Assembly: GCA_022828225.1 (NCBI GenBank)
Contig: JAJEJG010000013.1
Coordinates: forward strand, 248,001 to 312,000
From: Nitrospirales bacterium
GTDB taxonomy: Bacteria; Nitrospirota; Nitrospiria; Nitrospirales; UBA8639
DNA: 64,000 nucleotides
Direction: 5' to 3'
Shown: one piece after another, positions 17,366 to 25,852 of the stretch
Numbering within the stretch: position 1 is the stretch's first letter
How the letters are laid out: each line of letters opens with the position of its first letter
Position numbers and translations under genes: made by a program
The notes under the pieces: generated by a model
Told to the model about the DNA's origin: nothing
Databases searched by the model: none
Seen by the model: the letters and a program-made list of their open reading frames with translations, nothing else

Positions 17366-17713
17366 ATGCCACGTGTCACCTTCATCCATCCCGAAGGCAC
17401 AAGCGGCGAGGTTCCGGAGAACGTCTCCTTGCTCGACGCCGCCGAGCAGTTGGGGTTTCCGCTCAATCACGATTGCGGGGGAAGCGCCTCGTGCTCGACC
17501 TGCCGCGTCGAGGTGATCATGGGCGGGGAGCATTTATCCGAAATCGATTTTGAAGAGCAGGACCTGCTCGATCGTGAAGCGTTGACCGAACCCTATCATC
17601 GCCTGAGTTGCCAGGCTTTGATCCGGGGAGACGTCGTCGTGCAGGTGCCCGAAGAAAAATGGGCGTCCGCGGCTGCCGATCAGCCGGACTCCTCGACTGC
17701 GACCGAGAGTTGA
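17366..17713 (+). CDS. 2Fe-2S ferredoxin (plant/adrenodoxin fold)
   Basis: The 115-residue protein has the ferredoxin ligand pattern C37-x5-C43-x2-C46-x35-C82 (DCGGSASCSTC and RLSCQ). The acidic surface and spacing favour the adrenodoxin-like or bacterial Isc-type group. It is cotranscribed with nuoF, so electron exchange with the NuoF flavin or cluster is the natural hypothesis. It is not a NuoG N-terminus, since no further Cys motifs follow. The last 15 residues are a Ser/Thr/Ala tail. Confidence 0.88.
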   Translation: MPRVTFIHPEGTSGEVPENVSLLDAAEQLGFPLNHDCGGSASCSTCRVEVIMGGEHLSEIDFEEQDLLDREALTEPYHRLSCQALIRGDVVVQVPEEKWASAAADQPDSSTATES

Positions 17714-17737
17714 CCCGTGAGCCGGAGCGGAACGGCG

Positions 17738-18175
17738 ATGAACGAAACCATCAACGTGACCCGTCCATACCGGTTCTGCGCGGCGCATCGGTTGCACACC
17801 AACGCCTTGCCCGATGACGTCAATCGAAAAATTTACGACAAGTGCAACAACCCCAATGGACATGGCCACAACTACACCGTGTTCATCACCGTCACCGGCG
17901 AATTGGATCCCAAGACCGGCGAGGTGACGGACGTCGAGGCTTTGGACCGGCTGGTGAACCGGAAAATCGTGGAACGCTTCGATCACCGTCATTTGAACGA
18001 CGATCCGGCGTTTCAACAGGTCGTGACCACCGGTGAGAATCTCGTCAAATTCATTTGGGACGAGTTGGTGCACCACATCCCGATGGGACGGTTGGAAAAA
18101 GTCGGCCTGATTGAAACGCGTGACAATTATTTCGAATATCAGGAGTCCGTGTTCCCTGAACCTCAAGCGACCTGA
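17738..18175 (+). CDS. queD: 6-pyruvoyl-tetrahydropterin synthase / QueD-family protein
   Basis: This 145-residue protein has the zinc-binding His residues of the family (FCAAHRLH; NGHGHNY) and the catalytic Cys in DKCNNPNGHG. QueD makes 6-carboxy-tetrahydropterin for queuosine; PTPS makes the tetrahydrobiopterin precursor. Both act on dihydroneopterin triphosphate, the product of the FolE encoded 21 bp downstream, so the two form a pterin mini-operon. Queuosine, folate or biopterin use cannot be separated from sequence alone. ATG 17738 is preferred over the GTG at 17717 because GGAGCGG lies upstream of it. Confidence 0.85.
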   Translation: MNETINVTRPYRFCAAHRLHTNALPDDVNRKIYDKCNNPNGHGHNYTVFITVTGELDPKTGEVTDVEALDRLVNRKIVERFDHRHLNDDPAFQQVVTTGENLVKFIWDELVHHIPMGRLEKVGLIETRDNYFEYQESVFPEPQAT

Positions 18176-18196
18176 GAAGAGATCGTTCGATAGCCG

Positions 18197-18844
18197 ATGA
18201 ATAAGCGCCAATCTCCCAAAACTCCGACAAAGCCGCGCGCACGGGCGACGAAGACGTTTTCGGGCTCCGCCCGAAAGCCCCGCTCCGGCAAAGCGATACA
18301 GCCGCTGATCACGCAACTCCTCAACGCGCTCGGAGAAGATCCCCAGCGTATCGGGTTGGAAAAAACGCCCGAGCGCATCGCCAAGGCCCTCGAGTTTTTG
18401 ACAAAAGGATACAACCAGGACATCAAAGAGATCATCAACGGGGCCCTGTTCCCGCTCGAATATGACGAGATGGTCATTGTGCGGGACATCGACTTTTACA
18501 GTCTATGCGAACATCACCTCCTCCCGTTTTTCGGCAAGTGTCACATCGGGTACATCCCGAACAAACAGGTCGTCGGCCTGAGTAAACTGCCGAGGATCGT
18601 CGAAGTGCTGAGCCGGCGGCTTCAAGTGCAGGAACGTCTGACGGTGGAGATCGCCGAGACGCTCAAGACGGCGCTGAAACCCTTGGGGGTGGGGGTCGTC
18701 GTCGAAGCGCAGCACCTGTGCATGATGATGCGCGGCGTCGAAAAGCAAAATGCCATCGCCGTGACGAGTCACATGCTCGGCGGGTTCCGCAAGCAACAAC
18801 AAACGCGCGAAGAATTCCTGAAGCTCATCGGCCGCTCCGTCTGA
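18197..18844 (+). CDS. folE: GTP cyclohydrolase I
   Basis: FolE converts GTP to 7,8-dihydroneopterin triphosphate, the first step toward folate, queuosine or biopterin. The 215-residue protein has a basic, probably disordered N-terminal 30 residues. The conserved core includes [19 protein letters not shown], with Zn ligands Cys and His, [10 protein letters not shown], and [15 protein letters not shown] with the second Cys ligand. It follows the QueD-like gene on the same strand. Its stop lies 7 bp from the stop of the convergent hydrolase gene. Confidence 0.95.
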   Translation: MNKRQSPKTPTKPRARATKTFSGSARKPRSGKAIQPLITQLLNALGEDPQRIGLEKTPERIAKALEFLTKGYNQDIKEIINGALFPLEYDEMVIVRDIDFYSLCEHHLLPFFGKCHIGYIPNKQVVGLSKLPRIVEVLSRRLQVQERLTVEIAETLKTALKPLGVGVVVEAQHLCMMMRGVEKQNAIAVTSHMLGGFRKQQQTREEFLKLIGRSV

Positions 18845-18851
18845 GCCGCCC

Positions 18852-19655
18852 CTACGAACCCGAATTTTCCAACGACTTCAAAAAACTCAGGAGCGCCTCG
18901 TTGAAGGCGGCGGGGTTTTCCATGTTCGAGAGATGCCCGGCCTGGGGGATACGCACGAAGGTTGAGCCGGGGACGTGATGGGCCATGCTTTCCACTTCCT
19001 CGGGTGGTGAGGCGAGGTCCTCGTCACCGGCCAGCACCAGCGTCGGAACGGAAATGGTGCTCAACAGCGGCGTGGAATCCGGTCGCTCTTCCATGGCCAT
19101 GAGATCGCCCGCGATTCCGGACACCTGGTTGCCGGTGATGATCGTACGCACGTGCTCCCGCAGATCCGCGCGGTGTTCACATGCAGCCGGACTCAACAAT
19201 TTGGGCAACATGAGTTCGGCGATGGCCGACGCGCCCCGGCGGTACGCGATCTGGGCCATGGAAAATCGAGCGTCCTTGGCGTCGGGCGTATCGGCCGTCG
19301 CCCGGGTATCGGCCAGCACGAGAGCGTGAAAACGTTCGGGGTGCGTTCGATACAGCGCAAAGAGAATATACCCGCCCATCGACAGGCCCACGAACGTCGC
19401 CTCGGCAATGCCCAGGTGTTCCAGCAGGCCGTTGACGTCGTCCGCAAACCGGTCCAGGGTATAGCGCCACATCGGCGCATCGGATTCGCCGTGCCCGCGC
19501 AGGTCGATCGTGACGACGCGATACCGGTCCGCCAGCCCGGCGACCTGCGGCGCCCACATCGTCCGGTTGAGCGGAAACGCGTGGAGAAAAACAACCGGCG
19601 GCCCCTGCCCCTCATCCGAATAGGCCAGGTTGATGTCGTTGATACGTGCTTTCAT
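18852..19655 (-). CDS. Alpha/beta hydrolase (3-oxoadipate enol-lactonase-like)
   Basis: The 267-residue protein shows a complete hydrolase triad: Ser in GLSMGGYI, Asp in VLAGDEDLASPP and His in PQAGHLSNME. The HG-type oxyanion motif is VFLHAFPLN. Overall it resembles PcaD-like enol-lactonases and related esterases, but no catabolic cluster surrounds it, so the substrate is unknown. No signal peptide is seen. It ends back to back with folE, and a family A repeat lies just upstream of its start. Confidence 0.82.
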   Translation of the reverse strand: MKARINDINLAYSDEGQGPPVVFLHAFPLNRTMWAPQVAGLADRYRVVTIDLRGHGESDAPMWRYTLDRFADDVNGLLEHLGIAEATFVGLSMGGYILFALYRTHPERFHALVLADTRATADTPDAKDARFSMAQIAYRRGASAIAELMLPKLLSPAACEHRADLREHVRTIITGNQVSGIAGDLMAMEERPDSTPLLSTISVPTLVLAGDEDLASPPEEVESMAHHVPGSTFVRIPQAGHLSNMENPAAFNEALLSFLKSLENSGS

Positions 19656-19680
19656 CTTCTGTCGGTTCCTGCCTTTTCAT

Positions 19681-19865
19681 TCCCCTCCTTTGTAAGGAGG
19701 GGCAAGGGGAGGTAGAGGCATTTGACGTAACCCGCCAATAGGACTCTACCCCTCCTAACCTCCCCTTACAAAGGGGAGGGAAAAGGCCGTCATTCTCGAC
19801 GCTTGTCCCCGATCCTCGATTACAAACGTCAAGGACAGACTCCGATCGAGGATCCAGAGTCTTTG
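19681..19865. repeat. Family A core plus degenerate family B hairpin
   Basis: 19681-19780 is a family A core with both hairpin arms and a 40-bp spacer, but without the outer TGTCAACGAAT ends. 19798-19865 is a worn family B unit (CCCGATCCTCGATTACAAACG and GATCGAGGATCCAGAGTCTTT). Together they fill the space between the divergently placed hydrolase start and the methyltransferase stop. Confidence 0.65.
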
Positions 19866-19880
19866 CTTTTTCCTTCGTTA

Positions 19881-20564
19881 TTATTTTCTCGCGGTGAAAT
19901 ACATCCAGTACCCGTCATGCCAGTCGATGTCGATTTCACGGAATCCGGCACGAAGGAGCCAGCGTTTTTGTGTTTCATAATCGTCGGGGTGGTCATAAAT
20001 GCGATGGTGCTCCTCGAGCCATTTCCATTTTTCTCCATCGGGGTAATGGGAATCGACGAAGCGTTTCCACTCTTCACGGAGCGTTTCATATTGATCGTGT
20101 TGCTTGCCGATCATGAGGTCCGAACAGGTGAAAAGCCCTCCCGGCTTCAGGGCATCGAACAGGACCGGGAATATCCATTGTTTTTCACCGCTGTCGAGAT
20201 GATGAAGACTGAAGCTGGCGGTAATGAGATCGAAACGGCGTTGGGGAAAGTGATAGTCACGAAAATAATGTTCGATACAGCTCACGTTGTTTCCGGCAAA
20301 TCGTTGCTTGCAGAGGGCCAGCATTTCCGGTGAAGCATCGAGTAGCGTATAGTGGGCATGAGGAAATCTGTTCAGTAGGAGTGCCGTCACGTTGCCGTTG
20401 CCGCATCCCAGATCCAGGATGGCATCCGGTGCGAACTCATCGGGAAGACAGTCGGAAAAGCATGTCAGCAATTTGGGGTAGTGCGGGACGCACTTGGTCA
20501 TGTCCTCCGTATAGTTGCCCGAGAACTGATCGAATTCGGCGGCAATGGAATCTTTCACTTTCAT
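19881..20564 (-). CDS. Class I SAM-dependent methyltransferase
   Basis: This 227-residue protein has motif I ILDLGCGNGNV, a post-I acidic residue (LLDASPE) and the later motifs LITASFSLHHL and LKPGGLF, all typical of small-molecule or lipid methyltransferases. Sequence after the domain (EEHHRIYDHPDDYETQ) is rich in His and Tyr. I cannot name its substrate; CmoA and UbiE-like enzymes are more distant possibilities. The ATG at 20564 is chosen; a TTG at 20606 would add 14 residues, and neither has a clear ribosome-binding site. Confidence 0.75.
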   Translation of the reverse strand: MKVKDSIAAEFDQFSGNYTEDMTKCVPHYPKLLTCFSDCLPDEFAPDAILDLGCGNGNVTALLLNRFPHAHYTLLDASPEMLALCKQRFAGNNVSCIEHYFRDYHFPQRRFDLITASFSLHHLDSGEKQWIFPVLFDALKPGGLFTCSDLMIGKQHDQYETLREEWKRFVDSHYPDGEKWKWLEEHHRIYDHPDDYETQKRWLLRAGFREIDIDWHDGYWMYFTARK

Positions 20565-20699
20565 CAGCGATGGCTCGAGTGGGATAGGGCGATGATCATC
20601 GTGCAAATCCGCGAGCGGACAGAATGCCCGTCACGTCATTTGCACCGGTTTCACAGGGCGTTATAGCATGGCAACAATGTGGGCTTCCGGAAAAACGTA

Positions 20700-22001
20700 A
20701 TGTCTGACGAGACTTCACCCGACCTGTTCTCTTCCGCTCCACGGTCGAATCCTAAGTCAAAACGCACACCGGCGCAAATCACGTCCGCGCCTCTGGCCGA
20801 GCGGCTTCGTCCCCGAACGTTCGACGAATTCGTCGGCCAGGACCACGTGCTCGCCGGGCATCAATCACTCCGGCAGGCCATTGAACACGACCGGGTTCCA
20901 TCGCTGATTCTGTGGGGGCCTCCCGGGTCGGGGAAAACCACGCTGGCCCACATCATCGCTCAAAAGACGAAAGCGGCATTCGTGGCCTTTTCCGCGGTGG
21001 TCAGCGGCGTGCCCGAGCTGCGAGGGATCATCAAGGAAGCCGTGCAGCGACGGCGCATCCATGACCAGGCCACGATTCTGTTCGTGGATGAAATTCACCG
21101 GTTCAACAAAGCGCAGCAGGACGCCTTTCTGCCCCACGTCGAGAAGGGGGAGATCGTTCTCATCGGCGCGACCACGCAAAACCCTTCCTTTGAGGTCATT
21201 GCCCCGCTCCTGTCCCGGTCCATGGTCGTGACCCTCAATGCCCTGGAGGATAAGGCGATGGGCATGATCCTGGACCGGGCCGTGAACGACGTCGAACGCG
21301 GGCTGGGGAAATCCGGAGCAACCCTGACCGGCGAAGCCCGGCAGTACGTGATCCGGTACGGGAACGGGGACGCACGGTCAATGCTCACGGCCCTTGAATA
21401 CGTGGTCCGGCAGGCCGCGTCCTCTTCCGGGAAGCCGGTCACCCTTGACGCTCCACAACTGGAGGAAATCCTTCAGCAACGGGTGAGATATGACAAGGAT
21501 GGCGAAGAGCATTACAACCTGATCTCCGCCTACATCAAGAGCATGCGGGACTCGGACGCCGATGCCGCGTTGTATTGGTTGGCCAGGATGCTGGAAGGTG
21601 GCGAAGATCCCAAATTCATTGCGCGGCGCATGGTCATCTTCGCGTCGGAAGACGTGGGCAACGCCGAGCCCATGGCCGTGGTCGTGGCTACCTCGATTTT
21701 CCACGCCGTGGAAGTGATCGGGCTACCCGAAGCCCAAATCAATCTGGCGCAGGGCGCCACGTATCTGGCGTCCTGTCCCAAGAGCAACGCGTCCTACGCC
21801 GGGCTGATCGAAGCGCGGAAGGACGCCAAGGCCTTCGGGAACCTTCCCGTCCCCCTGCATTTACGGAACGCCGTGACGTCGTTGATGAAGGATCTGGGAT
21901 ATGGAAAAGGGTATCGCTACGTCCATCATGACCCGCAGGCGCGAACCGAACAGACCCATTTGCCGAAAGAACTGGACAAGAAAAAATATTACCGGCCCTA
22001 G
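20700..22001 (+). CDS. rarA: Replication-associated recombination protein A (RarA/MgsA)
   Basis: RarA is a clamp-loader-like AAA+ ATPase that acts at stalled forks. The 433-residue protein has Walker A GPPGSGKTT, Walker B ILFVDEIHRFNKAQQD, sensor 1 GATTQNPSF and the C-terminal tetramerisation domain (YWLARMLEGGEDPKFIARR). The start at 20700 gives a short Ser/Pro-rich lead before the LRPRTFDEFVGQ motif. Its stop overlaps by four bases the stop of the convergent ABC-F gene. Confidence 0.94.
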   Translation: MSDETSPDLFSSAPRSNPKSKRTPAQITSAPLAERLRPRTFDEFVGQDHVLAGHQSLRQAIEHDRVPSLILWGPPGSGKTTLAHIIAQKTKAAFVAFSAVVSGVPELRGIIKEAVQRRRIHDQATILFVDEIHRFNKAQQDAFLPHVEKGEIVLIGATTQNPSFEVIAPLLSRSMVVTLNALEDKAMGMILDRAVNDVERGLGKSGATLTGEARQYVIRYGNGDARSMLTALEYVVRQAASSSGKPVTLDAPQLEEILQQRVRYDKDGEEHYNLISAYIKSMRDSDADAALYWLARMLEGGEDPKFIARRMVIFASEDVGNAEPMAVVVATSIFHAVEVIGLPEAQINLAQGATYLASCPKSNASYAGLIEARKDAKAFGNLPVPLHLRNAVTSLMKDLGYGKGYRYVHHDPQARTEQTHLPKELDKKKYYRP

Positions 22002-23839
22002 CCCACCCGCGCCAGTTGGTCTTTGAGTTCCGCGAGTTCGGTGGACAGGGTTGACCACCGGTTGGTCAGGACGTCCAGTTCCTCTTTCCAGCGTTCGTGT
22101 TCCAGGTGCAATTCGTTCCACCGGGGAAAATCCCGGTAGAGTTCCGGTGTGGCCAGTTCCTCCGTCCGGGCTTTGATCCGGTCTTCGAGGGCCGTAATTT
22201 CCTCTTCCGACCGGGCCACCTGTTTTTCCAACCGGTTGATCGTCTTGGTCATGTCGCGGCGTGTGGGTTTCTTCGACTGGGGGCTTGCCTCGGCCGTGGG
22301 CGAGGCTTGGCTGACCTTTTGTTTTTTTTGTCCGGCGCGCTTCCGGGTTTCTTCCTGCGCTTTCAAGGCCTCGAGCTCCTGCGAACGTTTCCACAAATAA
22401 TATTCATAGTCTCCCAGGTAATCCTTGACGCGGCCGTCTTCGATTTCCACGACCCGGGTCGCGACCCGGCTCAGGAACACCGGATCATGGGAGATGAACA
22501 CGATCGTCCCTTGAAAGTCGATGAGCGCATCGGTGAGCACGTCCACGGAGGAAGGATCCAGGTGATTCGTGGGCTCGTCCAACAAGAGCGTGTTCGCCGG
22601 TTCCACGAGCATGCGAGCGAGGGCCACCCGGTTGCGTTCCCCGCCGCTCAGGGCCTTGACCGGTTTTTTCTGATCCTGTCCGGAAAACAAAAAGACTCCG
22701 GCCGTGCTCCGCAAATAATTGGTCTCGGCCTGGGGCGCGGCTTCAGTCAAGGACTCCAGGATCGAATGCTCGGGGTTCAGGATCTCGGCTTGGTGCTGGG
22801 CAAAATAATGCAGCGTCACGCCATGGCCTTCCTGTCGCGTGCCGGCCTCGAACGGCAACACGCCTGCGAGCATTTTCAATAAGGTACTCTTCCCCGCGCC
22901 GTTTTCTCCGACCAGCGCCACGCGTTGCCCGCATTCAACGGAAAACCGAAGGCCCTCATACACGACGTGGTCGCCGTATTGTTTGCGGACGTCGTCCAGT
23001 TCCAAGACCCGGATCCCGCTCTTCGCAGGTTGCGGAAACTTGAACCGGAGCCGTTTGGAATCCCGCTGGGTTTCGAGGAGTTTGATCTTTTCCAACTGCT
23101 TGATGCGGGACTGCACCTGTTTGGCTTTCGTCGCCTTATACCGGAAGCGATCCACGAATTTTTGAACGCGCGCGACCTCCTTGGCCTGACGTTGGGCGGC
23201 CGCGGCCTGTTGCGTATCGAGTTGAGCCCGCTGTGCCTGAAAGGTCCGGTAATTGCCGCGATATTCCACGATTTGACGATGGCGGATTTCCCAGATGTGC
23301 GTGGTCAGGCGGTCAAGGAATTTTGTGTCGTGGCTGATGACGAGCATGGTCATTTTCGAGGCGAGCAGGAAGGATTCGAACCAGGCTTGCGTGGGTTTGT
23401 CCAGGTGGTTTGTGGGCTCGTCCAGCAGCAACACGTCGGGGTTGGTCAGCAGAAGATGTCCGAGGGCCACTCGCATGCGATAGCCGCCGGAAAAGGTTTG
23501 CAGGGATCGATGCCAGTCCGCCTCGCCGAACCCGAGACCCGATAAAATCCGTTTGGCTTCATGTTCGGGATATTGCTCGCGATGAGCCGCCTGCAGCACG
23601 GTCAAATCCGTGGGAGCGTCGAGTTCCTGGGGGAGATACCCGATCTGGAGCCGGGGCCGTTTGCGAATGGTCCCGTCGTCAGGCGAATCCTGACCGATGA
23701 TCATCCGGAGGAGGGTGGTTTTCCCCGTTCCGTTGCGACCCACGAGGCCGACCCGGGCTTCCGGACGGAGGTGGGCCGACGCCTCGGAGAAGAGCGTTTT
23801 CGTCGGGTATTGTTTGGTCAAGGATTCAATGTGGATCAT
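21998..23839 (-). CDS. ABC-F family ATPase (ribosome-associated, Uup/EttA-like)
   Basis: The 613-residue soluble protein has two ABC domains and no membrane segment. Domain 1: Walker A GRNGTGKTT, signature FSGGYRMR, Walker B LLLDEPTNHLD. A charged P-site-tRNA-interaction-motif-type linker follows (RVQKFVDRFRYKATKAKQVQSR). Domain 2: Walker A GENGAGKST, signature LSGGERNR, Walker B LLLDEPTNHLD. The C-terminus is a Lys/Glu-rich coiled coil (TINRLEKQVARSEEEITAL) as in Uup. ABC-F proteins act on ribosomes in translation quality control or antibiotic protection. The exact subfamily is uncertain. Confidence 0.92.
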   Translation of the reverse strand: MIHIESLTKQYPTKTLFSEASAHLRPEARVGLVGRNGTGKTTLLRMIIGQDSPDDGTIRKRPRLQIGYLPQELDAPTDLTVLQAAHREQYPEHEAKRILSGLGFGEADWHRSLQTFSGGYRMRVALGHLLLTNPDVLLLDEPTNHLDKPTQAWFESFLLASKMTMLVISHDTKFLDRLTTHIWEIRHRQIVEYRGNYRTFQAQRAQLDTQQAAAAQRQAKEVARVQKFVDRFRYKATKAKQVQSRIKQLEKIKLLETQRDSKRLRFKFPQPAKSGIRVLELDDVRKQYGDHVVYEGLRFSVECGQRVALVGENGAGKSTLLKMLAGVLPFEAGTRQEGHGVTLHYFAQHQAEILNPEHSILESLTEAAPQAETNYLRSTAGVFLFSGQDQKKPVKALSGGERNRVALARMLVEPANTLLLDEPTNHLDPSSVDVLTDALIDFQGTIVFISHDPVFLSRVATRVVEIEDGRVKDYLGDYEYYLWKRSQELEALKAQEETRKRAGQKKQKVSQASPTAEASPQSKKPTRRDMTKTINRLEKQVARSEEEITALEDRIKARTEELATPELYRDFPRWNELHLEHERWKEELDVLTNRWSTLSTELAELKDQLARVG

Positions 23840-23931
23840 CGTTCAATCCGGCAATCCGAACGTCGGCTTGAGCTTCAAAACCGGGAGAAAAATACGGGAA
23901 AGCGAGGCGGGATCCGACCACTACGAGTAGT

Positions 23932-24007
23932 TGGTGGAGCTGGCCGGGATTGAACCGGCGACCTCGTGAATGCCATTCACGCGCGCTCCCAACTGCGCCA
24001 CAGCCCC
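23932..24007 (-). tRNA. tRNA-Ala (anticodon GGC)
   Basis: A complete 76-nt cloverleaf with encoded CCA. The acceptor begins GGGGCTG and ends CAGCTCCACCA; the anticodon stem CGTGA/TCACG encloses the loop ATGGCAT, giving anticodon GGC; the T arm carries GGTTCAATCC. Confidence 0.95.
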
Positions 24008-24160
24008 ACTCAGAAGTGCTTTCGCAGAAACGTGCAAGAACGACCGAATCTAACACGCAGGTCAGGATCGGTCAAGGTTGCGGGTATACCCCAGGCCCCG
24101 ATCGGGGGCGGCGTCTTTGGTTTTTCTTATATCTCTGCCTGTCATCTCCGTCCTCCCTTC

Positions 24161-24199
24161 TGTCATGCCCGACATCGTTAATCGGGCATCCAGTGTCAG
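24161..24199. repeat. Family B hairpin
   Basis: TGTCATGCCCGAC-ATCGTTA-ATCGGGCATCCAGTGTC folds on its GCCCGA/TCGGGC arms. The arm is changed on both sides compared with other copies (GCCCGAC with ATCGGGC instead of TCCCGAC with ATCGGGA), so pairing has been kept by compensatory change. It is the last repeat of this kind before the 25-36 kb block. Confidence 0.7.
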
Positions 24200-24279
24200 A
24201 GGTGGCTCGGGAAACCTGAACAATGGGTATAAGTGACGTTTCTGCTCGCGAGCGGCATTGCCGTCCATGCGGAGGAATC

Positions 24280-24408
24280 ATGGCGAGACGGCCACGCCGA
24301 AACCATAGCCCGGCGTTTAAGGCCAAGGTGGCGCTGGCGTGGCGGCTCTCGATTACGCTGGAGACGGAGCCGTGCGTGCGAAGCCGTGGCTCGACGGGGC
24401 CCGCCTGA
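24280..24408 (+). mobile_element. Remnant of an IS3-family transposase OrfA
   Basis: Twenty residues from the ATG (MARRPRRNHSPAFKAKVALA) match the characteristic start of IS3-type OrfA proteins, and the element's own GGAGG ribosome-binding site is kept nine bases upstream. After that the sequence loses the helix-turn-helix and reaches a stop. No OrfB with a DDE domain and no terminal repeats are visible, so this is a short relic. Confidence 0.65.
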
Positions 24409-24487
24409 ATGGGCCGTTAGCTGGCCTTCGCTAACCGGTGCAGACCGCATTCAGCCCTTGGCGGGCAAACGCCTGACCAGGTTTTCT

Positions 24488-24667
24488 TCAACCAGCCCCA
24501 GCCCATCCAGGCGGCGGCATAACCAGGGCGGAGAGCCACTTATCGACAGCCTGCCAACTGTTCAAAATAGTCCAGCCGCCTCTGAGCACGTTCAGGCCTG
24601 ACTCGGCAAACGCGGTCAACGTGTTAACGATCCAAGAAACAACAAGGTCAAACGTGGCATCCTTCAT
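24488..24667 (-). CDS. Possible 59-residue protein of unknown function
   Basis: The frame starts with ATG behind a GAGAGG purine run and encodes an amphipathic, Trp-containing product (MKDATFDLVVSWIVNTLTAF then ILNSWQAVDKWLSAL). It has no recognised relatives and lies in decayed DNA. It could be a real small protein, or a chance frame. Confidence 0.3.
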   Translation of the reverse strand: MKDATFDLVVSWIVNTLTAFAESGLNVLRGGWTILNSWQAVDKWLSALVMPPPGWAGAG

Positions 24668-24784
24668 GACGAGCCTCTCTGGTTGGTTGGATATTGTCAA
24701 TCGTTCCCCATAGGGATTGAAGACCAGGCAACTCAACGATAGCGGGAAGGGGCAAATCGAATCAACAGATTGGCGGTTTGATGA

Positions 24785-24901
24785 TTCCTGACAAACTTCC
24801 CCTTGAGCGGACTCAGAAATCGCCAGCACGGTCGGGTGCTTTAAACGGCGTTGAACCGTCATGCCATAGAAGCGTTCCTTGCTTGGGATTTCGAACGCGC
24901 C
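24785..24901 (-). pseudogene. Possible relic of an NhaR-like LysR regulator C-terminus
   Basis: The translation contains IPSKERFYGMTVQRRLKHPT followed by VLAISESAQGEV, a pattern I associate with the C-terminal end of NhaR-type LysR regulators (KERFYAI..ER..KHPAV). No start, DNA-binding domain or continuous frame precedes it. Neighbouring minus-strand frames up to 25068 also look protein-like but are broken, consistent with frameshift decay. The identification rests on memory of the family and is tentative. Confidence 0.3.
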
Positions 24902-25093
24902 GGCCGGGGAACTTGACGATAAACGCATCCACTAGGCTCTGTGGACATTCGCAGACAAAACTTGTAGCCTCTTCCTTCCAGAACGGTTTTGTGCTCTCCA
25001 AAGCGTCTATTGGAAGCGCATCGTACCATCTCGTCTAGGAGATGGTTGTTCGGGATGCTCCACGCCAACCGCGTTCGATCAAATGCCTCTCTT

Positions 25094-25116
25094 GAGGATT
25101 GTCAACTTGAATCCTC
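25094..25116. promoter_or_regulatory. Inverted repeat upstream of the ECF sigma gene
   Basis: GAGGATT (25094-25100) and AATCCTC (25110-25116) form a perfect 7-bp inverted repeat with a 9-nt spacer, 24 bp before the sigma-factor ATG. An operator or a 5' leader hairpin are both possible. Confidence 0.35.
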
Positions 25117-25140
25117 GTTTGTTTGATCTGTTCTCGTTTG

Positions 25141-25662
25141 ATGAATCTTCACGACCATAGCGACTACGATCTTGTTGACCTCATCGTTCAAGAGGACATG
25201 CAAGCCTTTGAGGTACTTTATGAACGTTATGCCGGCAGGGTTTTAAAACGTTGCTATTTCATTTGCCTATCCTCCGATCAGGCCCGAGATTTGATGCAAG
25301 AAATCTGGATTAAAGTCTTTCTTCATCTTCGCTCCTTCAAAAAAGAAGCAACTTTTCAAACCTGGCTCTATCGCCTGACCACCAACCATTGTCTGAACTA
25401 CCTGAAATCCAGGTCTCGCGCCGATCAGTTGTTTCAAAAAATTGAGATGGAAGAAAAAGTTCCTACAGAGGACACTCATTCCGTAGAGGTGAAAGACATC
25501 CTTGCGACGATCCCATTCGAAGACAGAGAACTCCTCACGATGAAATTTATAGCCGGTTACACCTATGAAGAAGTGGCTTCGATTTGCGGAATGAACGTCA
25601 GCGCCGTAAAAATGAAAGTTTCTCGATTGCTCGGCAGGCTCAGAAAGGCGGTAGAATCATGA
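25141..25662 (+). CDS. ECF-type RNA polymerase sigma factor
   Basis: This 173-residue protein has only regions 2 and 4. Region 2 includes FEVLYERYAGRVLKRCYF and the core-binding DLMQEIWIKVF with TFQTWLYRLTTNHCLNYL. Region 4 is PFEDRELLTMKFIAGYTYEEVASICGMNVSAVKMKVSR, here described in part. The stop overlaps the ATG of a 60-residue protein, the usual place for an anti-sigma factor, though that protein lacks a membrane anchor or zinc motif. The gene opens a block of membrane and stress genes, so it may direct their transcription. ATG 25141 is used; a TTG at 25123 is an alternative, and neither has a good Shine-Dalgarno. Confidence 0.88.
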   Translation: MNLHDHSDYDLVDLIVQEDMQAFEVLYERYAGRVLKRCYFICLSSDQARDLMQEIWIKVFLHLRSFKKEATFQTWLYRLTTNHCLNYLKSRSRADQLFQKIEMEEKVPTEDTHSVEVKDILATIPFEDRELLTMKFIAGYTYEEVASICGMNVSAVKMKVSRLLGRLRKAVES

Positions 25663-25841
25663 TTCACGACGAAGAATTCATCTTCAATAACGTCCTGGAT
25701 GCCCTGGATTTACCAGAGCCTGATCGTTTCATTAAAGAACAGATCATGAAAATGGTGCTCTTTCTCTTGGTCGCCAAAGAAATCGGCGTCTTTCATGTCT
25801 CCATTCCCGGAATGTTGTTGGATGACTTCACGGACGAATAA
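25659..25841 (+). CDS. Small protein coupled to the ECF sigma factor
   Basis: The 60-residue product has an acidic start (MIHDEEFIFNNVLDALDLPE), a helical middle (FIKEQIMKMVLFLLVAKEIG) and the acidic end LLDDFTDE. Its ATG overlaps the sigma stop (ATGA), so translation is coupled, and it ends 11 bp before the first channel gene. The position suggests a regulator of the sigma factor. It has neither a zinc-binding anti-sigma motif nor a clear transmembrane segment, so this is inference. Confidence 0.65.
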   Translation: MIHDEEFIFNNVLDALDLPEPDRFIKEQIMKMVLFLLVAKEIGVFHVSIPGMLLDDFTDE

Positions 25842-25852
25842 AGGAGAATACT

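Noticed and set aside
23932-24007. tRNA-Ala as the attachment site of the 25-36 kb block
   Set aside because: Its 3' end faces the ABC-F gene, away from the block, and no integrase is beside it; tRNA-Leu with the integrase relic fits better.
24813-25068. Two overlapping minus-strand frames (62 and 69 codons) as genes
   Set aside because: They overlap each other in different frames, have no clear ribosome-binding sites and look like fragments of one decayed gene.
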